Made by a program: the position numbers and the translations under genes. Positions 19,457-27,534 of a stretch of 64,000 nt of DNA are shown piece by piece (the stretch's first letter is position 1; each line of letters starts with the position of its first letter). Source of the DNA: Lentisphaeria bacterium. Lineage in GTDB: Bacteria; Verrucomicrobiota; Lentisphaeria; Oligosphaerales; Oligosphaeraceae. The notes beneath the pieces were generated by a model. It saw only the letters and a program-made list of their open reading frames with translations. It was not told where the DNA came from and did no database searches. The DNA lies in assembly GCA_024405215.1 (NCBI GenBank), contig JAKSPB010000004.1, forward strand, positions 36,765 through 100,764, in the 5' to 3' direction.

Positions 19457-20374
19457 TTAGAGCGTCCAGCCACAGTCGCGCAGCAGCTGCTCGAAATGAT
19501 GGCAGTACTTGATGTAAATGTCGTGGCGGAATTTCTTGGCCTCCGGGCTGTTGGGGTTGCCGTTGGGGTCGTGGAAGACGGAGCCCACGTGGGGTTCCAT
19601 GGAGATGCCGCCGTCATAGCCGGATTCCTTCAGGTCCTTGAGGATGGCGCGGATGTCGCCGCAGCCTTCGCCGGCGAAGGTGAAGCGGGCCTGGGGGCGT
19701 GAGCCGTCTGCGGGGGGAAGGGCCGTGGCGTCCTTGATGTGGACGTAGCTGATGAACTGTTTGACGTTGGAGTAGAACTCCCAGGATGACTGGAGAGGAT
19801 AGGGCTTGAGGCCCAGCTGGCGGTAGTTGAAGGTGGGGTTGCCGGTGTCGAAGATCAGCGTGAAGGCCGGGCTCTTGACGGCGTCCAGCAGGCGCAGGGT
19901 GTGGACATGGCTCATGCCGCCGTAGTTCATGCAGTTCTCATGGCCGTAGATGATGCCGTTGTCCTCGCAGATCTTCACCAGTTCGTTTACCTTGGCGAAG
20001 ATGATCTTTTCCAGGGCGGGGGAGTCGCCTGGCTCGTCAGTGGGAACCAGGAAGGACATGCCGCGGACCATCTTGCAGCCCAGCTTGTGCATGCGGGGGA
20101 TGGCGGTCAGCAGCTCCTTCTTGCTGGCCTCGAAGTCCTCGTCGCTACGGGGATGGCGTGACCAGTTGGCCACGGCGCTGCCGTAGCAGTTGATGTGGAC
20201 GCCTGCTTCGGAGAGTGCCTCGTAGGCCTTGTCGAACTCTTCGTCGGTCATGGTGCCCAGCATCTTTCCGTCTGCGTTGCGCAGTTCGATGTTGGACCAA
20301 CCCAGCTCTTTGGTGACGGCAATCTGGCCGGCGATGTCTTCGCAGGCTTCATCGGTGAATCCAGTAAGGAACAT
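19457..20374 (-). CDS. Sugar phosphate isomerase/epimerase (TIM barrel)
   Basis: 305 residues of the xylose isomerase-like TIM-barrel family (AP endonuclease 2 superfamily). Metal-site segments are visible: GWSNIELRNADGK at strand 2, IYGHENCMNYGG (Glu/Asn), FTLIFDTGNPTFN (Asp/Asn) and ISYVHIKDATA (His). The C-terminal GYDGGISMEPHVGSV holds another conserved Glu. The substrate is not predictable. A second, diverged member is at 45336. Confidence 0.83.
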   Translation of the reverse strand: MFLTGFTDEACEDIAGQIAVTKELGWSNIELRNADGKMLGTMTDEEFDKAYEALSEAGVHINCYGSAVANWSRHPRSDEDFEASKKELLTAIPRMHKLGCKMVRGMSFLVPTDEPGDSPALEKIIFAKVNELVKICEDNGIIYGHENCMNYGGMSHVHTLRLLDAVKSPAFTLIFDTGNPTFNYRQLGLKPYPLQSSWEFYSNVKQFISYVHIKDATALPPADGSRPQARFTFAGEGCGDIRAILKDLKESGYDGGISMEPHVGSVFHDPNGNPNSPEAKKFRHDIYIKYCHHFEQLLRDCGWTL

Positions 20375-20379
20375 GGTGA

Positions 20380-21342
20380 TTACTCCAATTTGTCAGTGGT
20401 CTTGAAAAAAACTTTCGCAAATTTCCGCAACTCGGTTTTGGTGTGGAGCTTCAGAAACTCCTTTGCGCAGGAAAGGACTTTGTCGCTGCAGCCCTTGGGA
20501 AGGAGCAGCCCCGCTTGCGCGCTTAATCGGGAAATCTCCTTAACATAAACTGCCCTGGCTAGAATGGACGCCGCTGCGACGGCAATATCGGCTTCCGCCT
20601 TGGGATGTTCGTCCAGAATGATGCGGCGTCCCCGGTCCTGTAGTTTCCGATGGACAAGATTTCCCTGGCCGAACTGGTCGGAGATGGCGCGGGGGCAATC
20701 CGGGACTTTGGCCAGGAGTTCCTCCAGCGCCTTCGCGTGGCCCCAGGCCAGCAGCTCATTCAGGTTGCCGACCTTGTCATAGAGGTCGTTCAACTTCTCC
20801 ACGCCGACGCAAATGACCGCGTAGCGCCCCTGGAGCGCGGCCTGGATGGTGGCCTCCAGCTTCAGGGCCTCCTTGTCGCTGGAGAGGAGCTTGGAGTCCC
20901 GGACTCCGGCGTCCAGGAGTTTTGCGGTGGATTCGGCGTCCGTATAGGCGCAGGCGACGACCAGCGGGCCGAAGTAGTCGCCTTTCCCCGATTCGTCGAT
21001 TCCTGCATGGGGTTCGAACATTTGCGGAGTGGTGCGTAGCGCAGTCTCCAGGGCCGTTTCCGGGCGTCCCTGGATGACGGCGGGGGTGGCTGCGCCTGCG
21101 GATTTCTTGGGCGGCGCGGGGCTCTTGCCAGGCAGGAGAATCGATGCGACGGCATCGCATCCGGCGCCTTGGAAGGTGGTCTTGCCGGATTGATAGGCGG
21201 TGATGTTGACTTTGTCCTGCGTGGCTCGCCAATGGGCGTAGGGGACGGCGGAGAATTGCCAGCCGGCCGCTGTCAACTGCTCTTGCAACGCGGTGATTTC
21301 CGCTAGAGTGAGCTCAAAGCCCTGGAAAGAGACGGGAGGCAT
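20380..21342 (-). CDS. rnhC: Ribonuclease HIII
   Basis: Endonuclease cutting RNA in RNA/DNA hybrids. 320 residues; the N-terminal TBP-like domain (LAEITALQEQLTAAGW... FQGAG) distinguishes HIII from HII. The catalytic domain starts with GIDESGKGDYFGPLVVACAY (Asp-Glu-Gly-Lys, about residue 117), then VRDSKLLSS and later DIAVAAASILARAVYV. The gene starts just before the small membrane protein stop and ends five bases before the isomerase start, within a minus-strand cluster. Confidence 0.92.
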   Translation of the reverse strand: MPPVSFQGFELTLAEITALQEQLTAAGWQFSAVPYAHWRATQDKVNITAYQSGKTTFQGAGCDAVASILLPGKSPAPPKKSAGAATPAVIQGRPETALETALRTTPQMFEPHAGIDESGKGDYFGPLVVACAYTDAESTAKLLDAGVRDSKLLSSDKEALKLEATIQAALQGRYAVICVGVEKLNDLYDKVGNLNELLAWGHAKALEELLAKVPDCPRAISDQFGQGNLVHRKLQDRGRRIILDEHPKAEADIAVAAASILARAVYVKEISRLSAQAGLLLPKGCSDKVLSCAKEFLKLHTKTELRKFAKVFFKTTDKLE

Positions 21343-21588
21343 CTACTTCTCCTCCGGGGATGAAGGCGGCGTTTCTTTCTCTACGACGGTTTCGCCCAGG
21401 CTGGTGCGGATTCTTGCCGCATGGCGCCGGAGGTATCCGGCCACGAAAATCACGAGCCAGATGAGAAAGAGGAGAACCAGGAAGGTCAGCGGCAAGGCGA
21501 TGAGGAGTTGTCCTGCGCCGCCGAAGGAGGCTTCGGGCTCTGCCTGGGGAAGTTCGGATACGATGATATCAAACATGGGAAAAATCAT
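21343..21588 (-). CDS. Small single-pass membrane protein
   Basis: 81 residues starting at ATG 21588, which overlaps the stop of the upstream GT-C gene (ATGA). One hydrophobic segment (LLIALPLTFLVLLFLIWLVIF, about residues 27-47) is followed by a basic cytoplasmic stretch (YLRRHAARIR) and an acidic tail. Topology and size resemble OadG-like subunits, but no specific motif supports this, so I leave it unknown. Translational coupling suggests that it works with the membrane protein encoded just before it. Confidence 0.65.
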   Translation of the reverse strand: MIFPMFDIIVSELPQAEPEASFGGAGQLLIALPLTFLVLLFLIWLVIFVAGYLRRHAARIRTSLGETVVEKETPPSSPEEK

Positions 21589-23126
21589 GGTCTGACGGGG
21601 TCGATGGGAGGGGCTTGCCAGAGCGGGAAGGAAAAGAGGGTCCGGTGGGAGGTTGCAGGCAGGCCGGATAGCGGCGCGTCGGGCAATTTCATGGAGTGGC
21701 AGAGTTCTTTGGCACAGGCTTCGTTGCGGGCGAAGAGTTTCAGGGATGCGCTCCGGGCTTGCGATGGCAGCGGCTGGTTTCCCGGCAGGAACGCCGGAAG
21801 ATTGCCGGGAAGCGTGGGAGGGAGTCCTGCCAGCTGCCAGTAGAGGGAGAAAGTCGGCAGGTCCAGCGGTTCGACGGCGATGATTTGCAACGGCCGCTGC
21901 TCTTGGGTGGCCAGGGAGAGGCAGAATTCCCGGTTGGGGCTGTTTCCGCGGTAGTACTGCATCAGGAGATTCTGGGGAATGCGCGTGCTGTGTTCCAGCT
22001 GGTAGCCAGTCAATTTTTCGCACAATATGCCGACTAGAAGGCCGGGCAGGATGGCGGCGAAGGCAAGTTTCTTGAACGGAAGATGGTCCGGGCCTTTTGC
22101 AAAAGGCTCTTCCGTGAAATGCCAGCTCTTTGCGGCCAGCGCGGCGGCGAAGGTGACAAGTGGCAGAAGCACCAGAAAGACGCGCGGGAATGGCGCACGG
22201 TGGACGGGCGAGGGCACCAGCAATACCGCCAGCGCGGCGAGGACCGCGCCGCAGAAGAATGCACGCGGCAGGTTGCTTTCCTGTTTGCGCGAGAATACCG
22301 ACCTAGCCAGCGGGATGGCGAACACGGCGAGGTGCAATCCGAAGGCCAGCAGGAGGTGTACGCCCGTCAGCCAGGTGCTTTCCCAGCCGCCGGATTCCGC
22401 GCGGGCCTTCTGGAAATCCGCCCATAGCGTCAGATAATAGGCGGTCCCCAGAAGTGCGCCGCAAAAGGCGGGCGCCAACTGTCGCAAGGGGACGATGATG
22501 GAATTTTTACGGTCGGAGAGCCAGTGGAGGCCGATGGCGGCCATGAGGGCGGCGGGAAGCATTGCCGCCGACGGCATCACGAAGGAAAGCCCCAGAGAGC
22601 AGGCGAAGAGCGCGAGGCCGTTGCGAGGTGTGCATTTCTCCAAACGGTACATTGCCGCCGTCACCGCCAGGGTGGCGAGGAGCATCGCCAATGAGTAGCC
22701 GCGCATCTGGAAGGCGAAGGCGGGAAAGACGGGGCTGGCCGCCAGAAGGAAGCCTGTGGCGAGGGCGAATTTCTCGCCTAGCCATTTTCTCCAGCCGAGG
22801 GTGGCGGTCAGCAGTGTTCCGATGCCGCAGAGGATGGCGGGAATGCGCAAGAGGAACTCGTTGCCTGTCGCATAGGGGAGGAACTTGATCCATAGCCATT
22901 CCAAGGCGTTGGCCAGGAAGTGGTTGTTGGCGATGCGGTAGTCGCGGAAAATCGCCAGCGGCGAGTCGTGCCCGAGGACGAACATCTGCAACGACAGCAC
23001 TTCGTCATACCACAATTCCGCCAGTGCCCAGGGGAGGATCCGGGCCAGGAAGAACGCCGCGACGGCGAGAAGCCAGAGACGGAAGCCATTCTTGGTTTGC
23101 GGGGGAACAGGCGCGGTCTTTTTCAT
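21585..23126 (-). CDS. GT-C (ArnT/PMT-like) membrane glycosyltransferase-like protein
   Basis: 513 residues with about ten hydrophobic segments. The first periplasmic loop has ELWYDEVLSL with the Asp-Glu pair typical of GT39/ArnT-like enzymes, followed by NNHFLANALEWLW and LLRIPAILCGIG (the Arg-x-Pro pattern of these families). Such proteins transfer sugars from a polyprenyl carrier to lipids, proteins or glycans; the acceptor is not predictable. Its ATG (23126) overlaps the stop of the upstream metallo-hydrolase gene by four bases. Confidence 0.75.
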   Translation of the reverse strand: MKKTAPVPPQTKNGFRLWLLAVAAFFLARILPWALAELWYDEVLSLQMFVLGHDSPLAIFRDYRIANNHFLANALEWLWIKFLPYATGNEFLLRIPAILCGIGTLLTATLGWRKWLGEKFALATGFLLAASPVFPAFAFQMRGYSLAMLLATLAVTAAMYRLEKCTPRNGLALFACSLGLSFVMPSAAMLPAALMAAIGLHWLSDRKNSIIVPLRQLAPAFCGALLGTAYYLTLWADFQKARAESGGWESTWLTGVHLLLAFGLHLAVFAIPLARSVFSRKQESNLPRAFFCGAVLAALAVLLVPSPVHRAPFPRVFLVLLPLVTFAAALAAKSWHFTEEPFAKGPDHLPFKKLAFAAILPGLLVGILCEKLTGYQLEHSTRIPQNLLMQYYRGNSPNREFCLSLATQEQRPLQIIAVEPLDLPTFSLYWQLAGLPPTLPGNLPAFLPGNQPLPSQARSASLKLFARNEACAKELCHSMKLPDAPLSGLPATSHRTLFSFPLWQAPPIDPVRP

Positions 23127-23911
23127 ACTTCGAAATCAAAGCGAAGGCCGTCGTAGGCGAGGGTGCAGCCTTCGCAGACATTGTGCTGGTCGCGCTCGTA
23201 GAGGATGTTGTGGGTCAGATGGGTCAGCCAGCCGCGCCGGGCGCCGATCTTCCTGAACTCCGCCTCGGCCTGCATGATGTTGAAATGCGTGGGGTGGGCT
23301 TTCCAGCGAAGGGCGTCGAGAACCACGTCGGTGACGCCTTCCAGCAACGGATAGGTCTCTTCGGGAATGCGGCTGCAGTCGCAGACGTATGCCAGCTTGC
23401 CGATGCGGTAGCCGTAGGTGGCGGTGCGTCCGTGGAAGAGGGGCAGCGGCGTGATGGCGATGCCGTTGACCTGGAAGGGTTCGGTGACGGCATGATAGGT
23501 CAGCTGCGGAATGCTCCAGCGGAGCGTTCCGTCGGGCAGGTATTTCAATTGGTCAATATAGCCGAAGCGCTGGCGGACCATCTCCAATACGGAAGGCGAG
23601 GCATAGAAGGGAATCTCTTCGTGGTTGTGGACGGTCAGTCCCTGGATGTCGTCCAGGCCGTCCAGATGGTCGCAGTGGGAATGGGTCAGCAGAATGGCGT
23701 CCAGGCGGGTGACGTGCTCCCGCAGAAGTTGTGTTCGGAGGTCAAAGCCGCAGTCGATGAGAATCTGCGTCTTGCCGATGGTGACGAGTCCCGAAGAACG
23801 GGTATGGCGGTCGCGGGGGTCGGTCGAGTTGCAGACTTCGCAGTCGCAGCAGAGCATGGGCACGCCGCGGCTGGTGCCGGAGCCCATGAAAGTGAAAGTG
23901 GCCTGGGTCAT
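23123..23911 (-). CDS. MBL-fold metallo-hydrolase, PhnP-like
   Basis: 262 residues, starting at ATG 23911, which overlaps the upstream stop (ATGA). The metallo-beta-lactamase motif LTHSHCDHLDGLDD (about residue 75) is intact, with further metal ligands in LFHGRT and CDCSRIPEE. Near the N-terminus SGTSRGVPMLCCDCEVC provides the cysteine zinc site found in PhnP/phosphodiesterase-type members, followed by RSSGLV. Probably a phosphodiesterase on a small cyclic phosphate; the true substrate is unknown. A longer upstream reading is not needed, since it would run through the lipoprotein gene. Confidence 0.82.
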   Translation of the reverse strand: MTQATFTFMGSGTSRGVPMLCCDCEVCNSTDPRDRHTRSSGLVTIGKTQILIDCGFDLRTQLLREHVTRLDAILLTHSHCDHLDGLDDIQGLTVHNHEEIPFYASPSVLEMVRQRFGYIDQLKYLPDGTLRWSIPQLTYHAVTEPFQVNGIAITPLPLFHGRTATYGYRIGKLAYVCDCSRIPEETYPLLEGVTDVVLDALRWKAHPTHFNIMQAEAEFRKIGARRGWLTHLTHNILYERDQHNVCEGCTLAYDGLRFDFEV

Positions 23912-24333
23912 TTCTTTTGATTTTCCTGAGCCTTGAGAAGCGCCTGCCTTAGACTCTGATTCTCTGTGTTCAGACGGGACAGCCAGCTCTCCAGCTCCGA
24001 ATTGCGTTGCTTGAGCAGCCGGAGCTGCTCTTCCAGATCCTTGCGGGCGCTGCCCTGGGAGGTGCCGATGCCCGATTGCTGAAGGTATTTCGTGCGGCAC
24101 TGCTCCAGCGAAATCTTCGCCATGGTGGCAGTGGCTGCGTCCCCCGTGCCGTCCGCCAGATACTGTTCATAGTGCCAGATGGCCAGCGCAAGGTCGTCGT
24201 CGTTCTCCTGGCATTGCCGCGCTGCCGCGAAATGCTCTTCCGCAGACAGCTCATGGATGGACTCCGCCGAGTGTCTGCAGGAGACGCAGAGGAAAAATAG
24301 GGAAAACAGGATGGAATATAAGAATTTCGGCAT
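23908..24333 (-). CDS. Putative lipoprotein with C-terminal coiled coil
   Basis: 141 residues from ATG 24333. The signal peptide MPKFLYSILFSLFFLCVSC ends in a lipobox-like CVSC. Next come a helical (TPR-like) segment with EEHFAAARQCQENDDDLALAIWHYEQYL and, from about residue 95, a leucine-rich coiled coil (EEQLRLLKQRNSELESWL). The function is unknown; it may be a periplasmic scaffold. Its stop overlaps the PhnP-like start. Confidence 0.7.
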   Translation of the reverse strand: MPKFLYSILFSLFFLCVSCRHSAESIHELSAEEHFAAARQCQENDDDLALAIWHYEQYLADGTGDAATATMAKISLEQCRTKYLQQSGIGTSQGSARKDLEEQLRLLKQRNSELESWLSRLNTENQSLRQALLKAQENQKK

Positions 24334-24393
24334 AATAAGGTACTGTAGTCGGAAAAGAAAGACGTGTCTGATAAATGGCATAAAAAACAAAAA

Positions 24394-24439
24394 GGCCGGC
24401 TCCAGGGGAGGAGCCGGCCTTTGCGTCAGGCGCTATGCG
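24394..24439. repeat. 46-bp direct repeat, copy 1, containing a terminator hairpin
   Basis: Exact copy of 26108-26153. It holds the hairpin GGCCGGCTCC / GGAGCCGGCC. On the minus strand this copy is followed by TTTTTGTTTTTTAT, making a good terminator for the gene ending at 24433, whose last codons lie inside the repeat. Confidence 0.9.
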
Positions 24440-25326
24440 CTTTTCCCCTTTTTTGAGGAGAATTTGGCAATCGCGATGCAGCAGAGGCCAAACGCTCCGA
24501 GAAGATAGAAGCCGTATTTTTCCAGGAAAGGGGGGGAGTGACGATGTCGGTGGAAGACAGGTTGCCTGGGTGCTGACAGAAGCGCAAGGAACTGCGCAGT
24601 TGATCTGGCGTAGTAGTCGAAAGTCCGTGGAGTGGTAAAGAGCTTCGGGTGTTTTGACCAGTCGGGATGAAAATCAACCGTTTCAAAGGATCGGTCAAAT
24701 ATCTTTTTCGAGAAGCAGTTGTATTTTCTCAATCCAAGAATGATTCCTTCCTCTTCGTCGATTTCATACTCGCGCATATAGGGGTGTTGCTCTTGAAGAA
24801 CATCTTTGACGTAGAAGAACCCAAAGACATCGTAATAGGAAAGATCCTTTACATCAAAAGAGTCTTCCGAAATTTTGGAAATGACTTTCATGCACTTCCG
24901 TCTGGAAGGATAGGCTTCGGTGGTTTCCTGAGAAAATTCTGCGAAATTGAATTCGTTCCAATAGGGACGTTGAAACATCTCCTCAAAATACCAGAGACGC
25001 GTAAAGCAACCTCCCAGAACGGTTTTGCCGTGCTGGTGGGAGATGGCATATTCATTGGTCGCATTCTTGACAAAGGAGAAAAGCGGTTCGTCCTTGTTAT
25101 ACAAGTCGGTGCGAAGAAGGACGGTGCCGTCCTTGTCGGTCTTTCTGAAAAAGATGCCCCGGGTGACTTCCGGAAATTCCGGAAAATGCAAATGGGTGAC
25201 TTCGGCGATATAGTCGCAGTGCTGGCTTTTCCGATAGGCGCTCTCCAACAAGGCGAGTTGACTTTCTTCCGCCAGGAAAAACAAGGGCATGAGGAGAAAC
25301 GCTAAAATGCGCGAGGGTGAAATCAT
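24433..25326 (-). CDS. Hypothetical secreted or membrane-anchored protein in AT-rich island
   Basis: 297 residues from ATG 25326, chosen because a clear GAGGAGG precedes it and it overlaps the upstream stop (ATGA). An N-terminal signal peptide (ILAFLLMPLFFLAEES) is followed by an acidic/aromatic globular part and a C-terminal membrane segment (FYLLGAFGLCCIAIAKF) ending in a basic tail, a possible sorting or anchoring arrangement. No known family recognised. Base composition is clearly more AT-rich than neighbouring genes. Confidence 0.65.
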   Translation of the reverse strand: MISPSRILAFLLMPLFFLAEESQLALLESAYRKSQHCDYIAEVTHLHFPEFPEVTRGIFFRKTDKDGTVLLRTDLYNKDEPLFSFVKNATNEYAISHQHGKTVLGGCFTRLWYFEEMFQRPYWNEFNFAEFSQETTEAYPSRRKCMKVISKISEDSFDVKDLSYYDVFGFFYVKDVLQEQHPYMREYEIDEEEGIILGLRKYNCFSKKIFDRSFETVDFHPDWSKHPKLFTTPRTFDYYARSTAQFLALLSAPRQPVFHRHRHSPPFLEKYGFYLLGAFGLCCIAIAKFSSKKGKSA

Positions 25327-25772
25327 AGCGATGCCTCCTCGGAATAATTCGTCAGCTTGATGAACCAATTGCCGCCTCTGGAGAGATACGCATCCTCTTT
25401 TTGATTCCAGAAAAATGGCGTAGTTTCCAGTAATTCTGAGTTATGGATGATTTCAAAGTGGAGCAAAAGTTTTCCGGTGGAGCCAATATCTCCTTCTTTT
25501 TTTAGCAGGCAGAGAAAAAAGGAGTCTCCGGCAAATTGAACTCCATGGTAACTTTTCCCACTGTCAGGTGGGCAAACTGGCAGGTCGGAAAGTGGTATCA
25601 GGCTGCTTTCGTATTCTTTGCCGTTTCCTTCGTTCAATACTGAAAAAAGAATGGAAGGCTCCTCTAGTAGTTTCCTTTCTACGTAAGAGTTGCGGATTTC
25701 CCCGTTGCAGGAAAGGAAAAACAACAACGGCACACACCAGAAAATGACTAGGAGGTTGTGTAGTTGTTCCAT
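25323..25772 (-). CDS. Hypothetical lipoprotein in AT-rich island
   Basis: 149 residues. The N-terminal hydrophobic segment LLVIFWCVPLLFFLSC ends in a lipobox-like FLSC, predicting a lipoprotein. The rest (LFSVLNEGNGKEYESSLIPL... GGNWFIKLTNYSEE) looks like a beta-rich domain with no recognised family. It overlaps the next gene by four bases, so the pair is translationally coupled. AT-rich compared with the surroundings. Confidence 0.6.
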   Translation of the reverse strand: MEQLHNLLVIFWCVPLLFFLSCNGEIRNSYVERKLLEEPSILFSVLNEGNGKEYESSLIPLSDLPVCPPDSGKSYHGVQFAGDSFFLCLLKKEGDIGSTGKLLLHFEIIHNSELLETTPFFWNQKEDAYLSRGGNWFIKLTNYSEEASL

Positions 25773-25852
25773 GCGAATGATACGGTTGGATGATAATATT
25801 GAAAATCAACCTATCGCCAGGAGGCAATAGGTCGATTTCATGAAACTATCTA

Positions 25853-26092
25853 TTATTCAGGTTTTTTTGAGTCAAGAGGAATTTCTTTTTTTATGTCTTT
25901 CTTTTTCTTCGAATCTCCGCAGTGAACAGTTTGGGTATAGACTTGGTTAAACAGAGCAGTTTGTTCTTCGGCTTTAACTTGGCAAAGAGAAAAAGTTATT
26001 AGTGCAAAGAATGAAAAAAACTGTTTTATGGTAGTCGGGATTTTTTTATGACCTTGAAAGCAAAAAGAGGTGCAAGGATATTCAAATAGCAA
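25853..26092 (-). CDS. Small exported-looking protein or gene fragment
   Basis: Open frame of up to 79 codons with a plausible signal peptide (TTIKQFFSFFALITFSLCQVKAEEQ) and a lysine-rich end. There is no convincing start codon in front of the signal peptide (only TTG at 26092), and the 46-bp repeat begins 16 bases upstream, so it may be the 3' remainder of a gene cut when the island formed. Low confidence as an expressed gene. Confidence 0.35.
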   Translation of the reverse strand: MLFEYPCTSFCFQGHKKIPTTIKQFFSFFALITFSLCQVKAEEQTALFNQVYTQTVHCGDSKKKKDIKKEIPLDSKKPE

Positions 26093-26107
26093 GCGATTTT
26101 GGCACCG

Positions 26108-26153
26108 GGCCGGCTCCAGGGGAGGAGCCGGCCTTTGCGTCAGGCGCTATGCG
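26108..26153. repeat. 46-bp direct repeat, copy 2, beside the pilin-like gene
   Basis: Identical to 24394-24439, including the terminator hairpin. It directly abuts the stop codon of the gene at 26154. Unlike copy 1, no T-run follows on the minus strand (GGTGCCAAAATC instead), so it is probably a weaker terminator. Confidence 0.9.
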
Positions 26154-26996
26154 TTAGCGGGTGTAGGCGATCTGGCGGAGAGCGCCGAATTCGCGGACCC
26201 AGGTGTTGTTGTGGTTGCCGGTGTATGGCCACCAGACGACCCACTGGCCGCCGTTGGCGATGCACTCCTGGTCGGCGATCTTGGCATACTGCAGGCCGGT
26301 CTTGATGGATTCCACGTGGCCGTCGCAGAAGGCGAAGGGAGTGCCGCTGCTGCCGTGGGCGGAGAGGTCGTGGACACGGCTGCCCCAGCGGGGTTCCACG
26401 AAGCCGGCGCAGTAGCTGTCGGGATTGTTGGCATCCACGGCGTCGCCGTAGGTGAAGAAGGAGCTGGGCGCCTTGAACTGCTCGGGGCGGATGAAGACGT
26501 AGGTGTTGGTGCCGTACTTGCCCTGGCCGATGGTGCGGTAGCAGCCGCCGGCTTCCGTGCCGGAGGTGGAGTTATACGCACGGGCGTTGTGCAGGGGTCT
26601 GCCGCCTGCGCCTGCGCTGTTCATGATTCCGTAGGCATGGGCGGCGTTCTTCTTCGTGGTGTTGGGGCAGAAGGCGATGGGGATGCGCTGGCCCCAGCGG
26701 GTCTCGTCATTGTTGCCCCAGTCGGAGAGCACGGAGTCTTCCCAGCCGGCGAGGGTGCCGTTGGCAGCGGCCGCGCCGATCCACTGGTTCCATTCGTGGA
26801 AACCGGTGTTCCAGTAGCCGTCGTTGTCATCGCCGTACATGATGAAGGAGAGGGTCAGCTGCTTCAGGTTGTTGGTGCAGCTGATGGCGCGGGCCTTCTC
26901 GCGGGCCTTGGACAATGCGGGCAGAAGCATGGAGGCCAGGATGGCGATGATGGCGATGACCACCAGCAGTTCAATCAGAGTAAAGGATTTTTTCAT
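26154..26996 (-). CDS. Prepilin-type protein with H-x9-DG-like C-terminus
   Basis: 280 residues from ATG 26996, where the type IV pilin/pseudopilin leader [13 protein letters not shown] begins; AAAGGA lies upstream. The hydrophobic N-terminal helix (about residues 5-30) is followed by [12 protein letters not shown], typical of the large prepilin families of Lentisphaerota and Planctomycetota. The C-terminal part has [16 protein letters not shown], the conserved CDGHV motif of these proteins. It is exported by a type II secretion/pilus-like machine and probably helps assemble surface structures or secrete enzymes; its exact role is unknown. Genomes of this group carry many such genes, often next to carbohydrate enzymes. 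Confidence 0.85.
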   Translation of the reverse strand: MKKSFTLIELLVVIAIIAILASMLLPALSKAREKARAISCTNNLKQLTLSFIMYGDDNDGYWNTGFHEWNQWIGAAAANGTLAGWEDSVLSDWGNNDETRWGQRIPIAFCPNTTKKNAAHAYGIMNSAGAGGRPLHNARAYNSTSGTEAGGCYRTIGQGKYGTNTYVFIRPEQFKAPSSFFTYGDAVDANNPDSYCAGFVEPRWGSRVHDLSAHGSSGTPFAFCDGHVESIKTGLQYAKIADQECIANGGQWVVWWPYTGNHNNTWVREFGALRQIAYTR

Positions 26997-27156
26997 GGTT
27001 GGGGGTTCCTTTGAGGGATTGTTCAAACATACGGAAATTATCCGAAGATACGTAAATTATCGGTACTTTTACATGAAAAATCAAGAGAAAGTCGGTTTTT
27101 TTTTGTCTTTTTTAAGGAAAGACAGAAAAAGAAATCACATGACAGCCTTTGACAAC

Positions 27157-27184
27157 TTGCAAAATCATTTTTTGGCATTACAGT
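27157..27184 (+). promoter_or_regulatory. Probable promoter of tRNA-fMet
   Basis: TTGCAA (27157-27162), 16-bp spacer, TACAGT (27179-27184), about 39 bases before the tRNA. The same -35 and spacing occur before tRNA-Pro. Confidence 0.4.
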
Positions 27185-27222
27185 ATGCAACGTCGCCCGA
27201 AGCAATGGCGAAAGAATTTGAT

Positions 27223-27300
27223 TGCGGGATGGAGCAACCTGGTAGCTCGTCAGGCCCATAACCTGAAGGTTGGGTGGTTCAAATCCCCCTCCCGCTACCA
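27223..27300 (+). tRNA. Initiator tRNA-fMet(CAT), atypical
   Basis: 78 bases including encoded CCA. Initiator features: positions 1 and 72 do not pair (here T and T), and the D stem GAGC/GCTC has A11-T24. The anticodon stem is TCAGG/CCTGA with loop CCCATAA, giving anticodon CAT but with C at position 33 rather than U. Only two G-C pairs plus an A-T precede the loop, instead of the usual three G-C pairs. The variable region has one extra base and the T stem (GGTGG/CCCCC) has one mismatch. T loop TTCAAAT is normal. Confidence 0.88.
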
Positions 27301-27303
27301 TTT

Positions 27304-27336
27304 GGACCCTGGTAAAAGCACCAGGGTCTTTTTTTT
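27304..27336 (+). terminator. Rho-independent terminator after tRNA-fMet
   Basis: GACCCTGGT and ACCAGGGTC form a perfect 9-bp stem with a six-base loop, followed by eight T. It starts four bases after the tRNA's CCA. Confidence 0.92.
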
Positions 27337-27371
27337 GTTCCGGATGGGGAGATGAGTTCGATGGGAACCAA

Positions 27372-27469
27372 TATGACTTGGCGGCGCGGACTTATCCTGT
27401 GCCCAAGGCGCAAGCCGTGGGAAATATCTAGTTTGGATACGCCGGCGGCCTAGGTATGCAATTGCCATA
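27372..27469 (+). repeat. Interspersed ~100-bp element, copy B (orphan)
   Basis: Second copy of the element at 2993 and 31236. It shares GGACTTATCCTGTGCCC, GGCGCAAGCCGTGGGAAA, TTGGATACGC and CCTAGGTATGCAATT with copy C. No gene follows on the plus strand; a terminator hairpin for the convergent GH42-like gene comes immediately after. Its presence away from a start codon argues that it is a dispersed repeat or a small RNA rather than only a leader. Confidence 0.6.
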
Positions 27470-27502
27470 AAAAAAGCGGAAACGAGATCGTTTCCGCTTT
27501 GG
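27468..27502 (-). terminator. Terminator of the GH42-like gene
   Basis: AAAGCGGAAACGA / TCGTTTCCGCTTT hairpin, followed on the minus strand by a run of seven T (from AAAAAAA at 27469-27475). It lies about 35 bases after the stop of the gene at 27535. Confidence 0.8.
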
Positions 27503-27534
27503 TGCGAGTCGAGTAGGCTGCTATCTAAAGGAAA

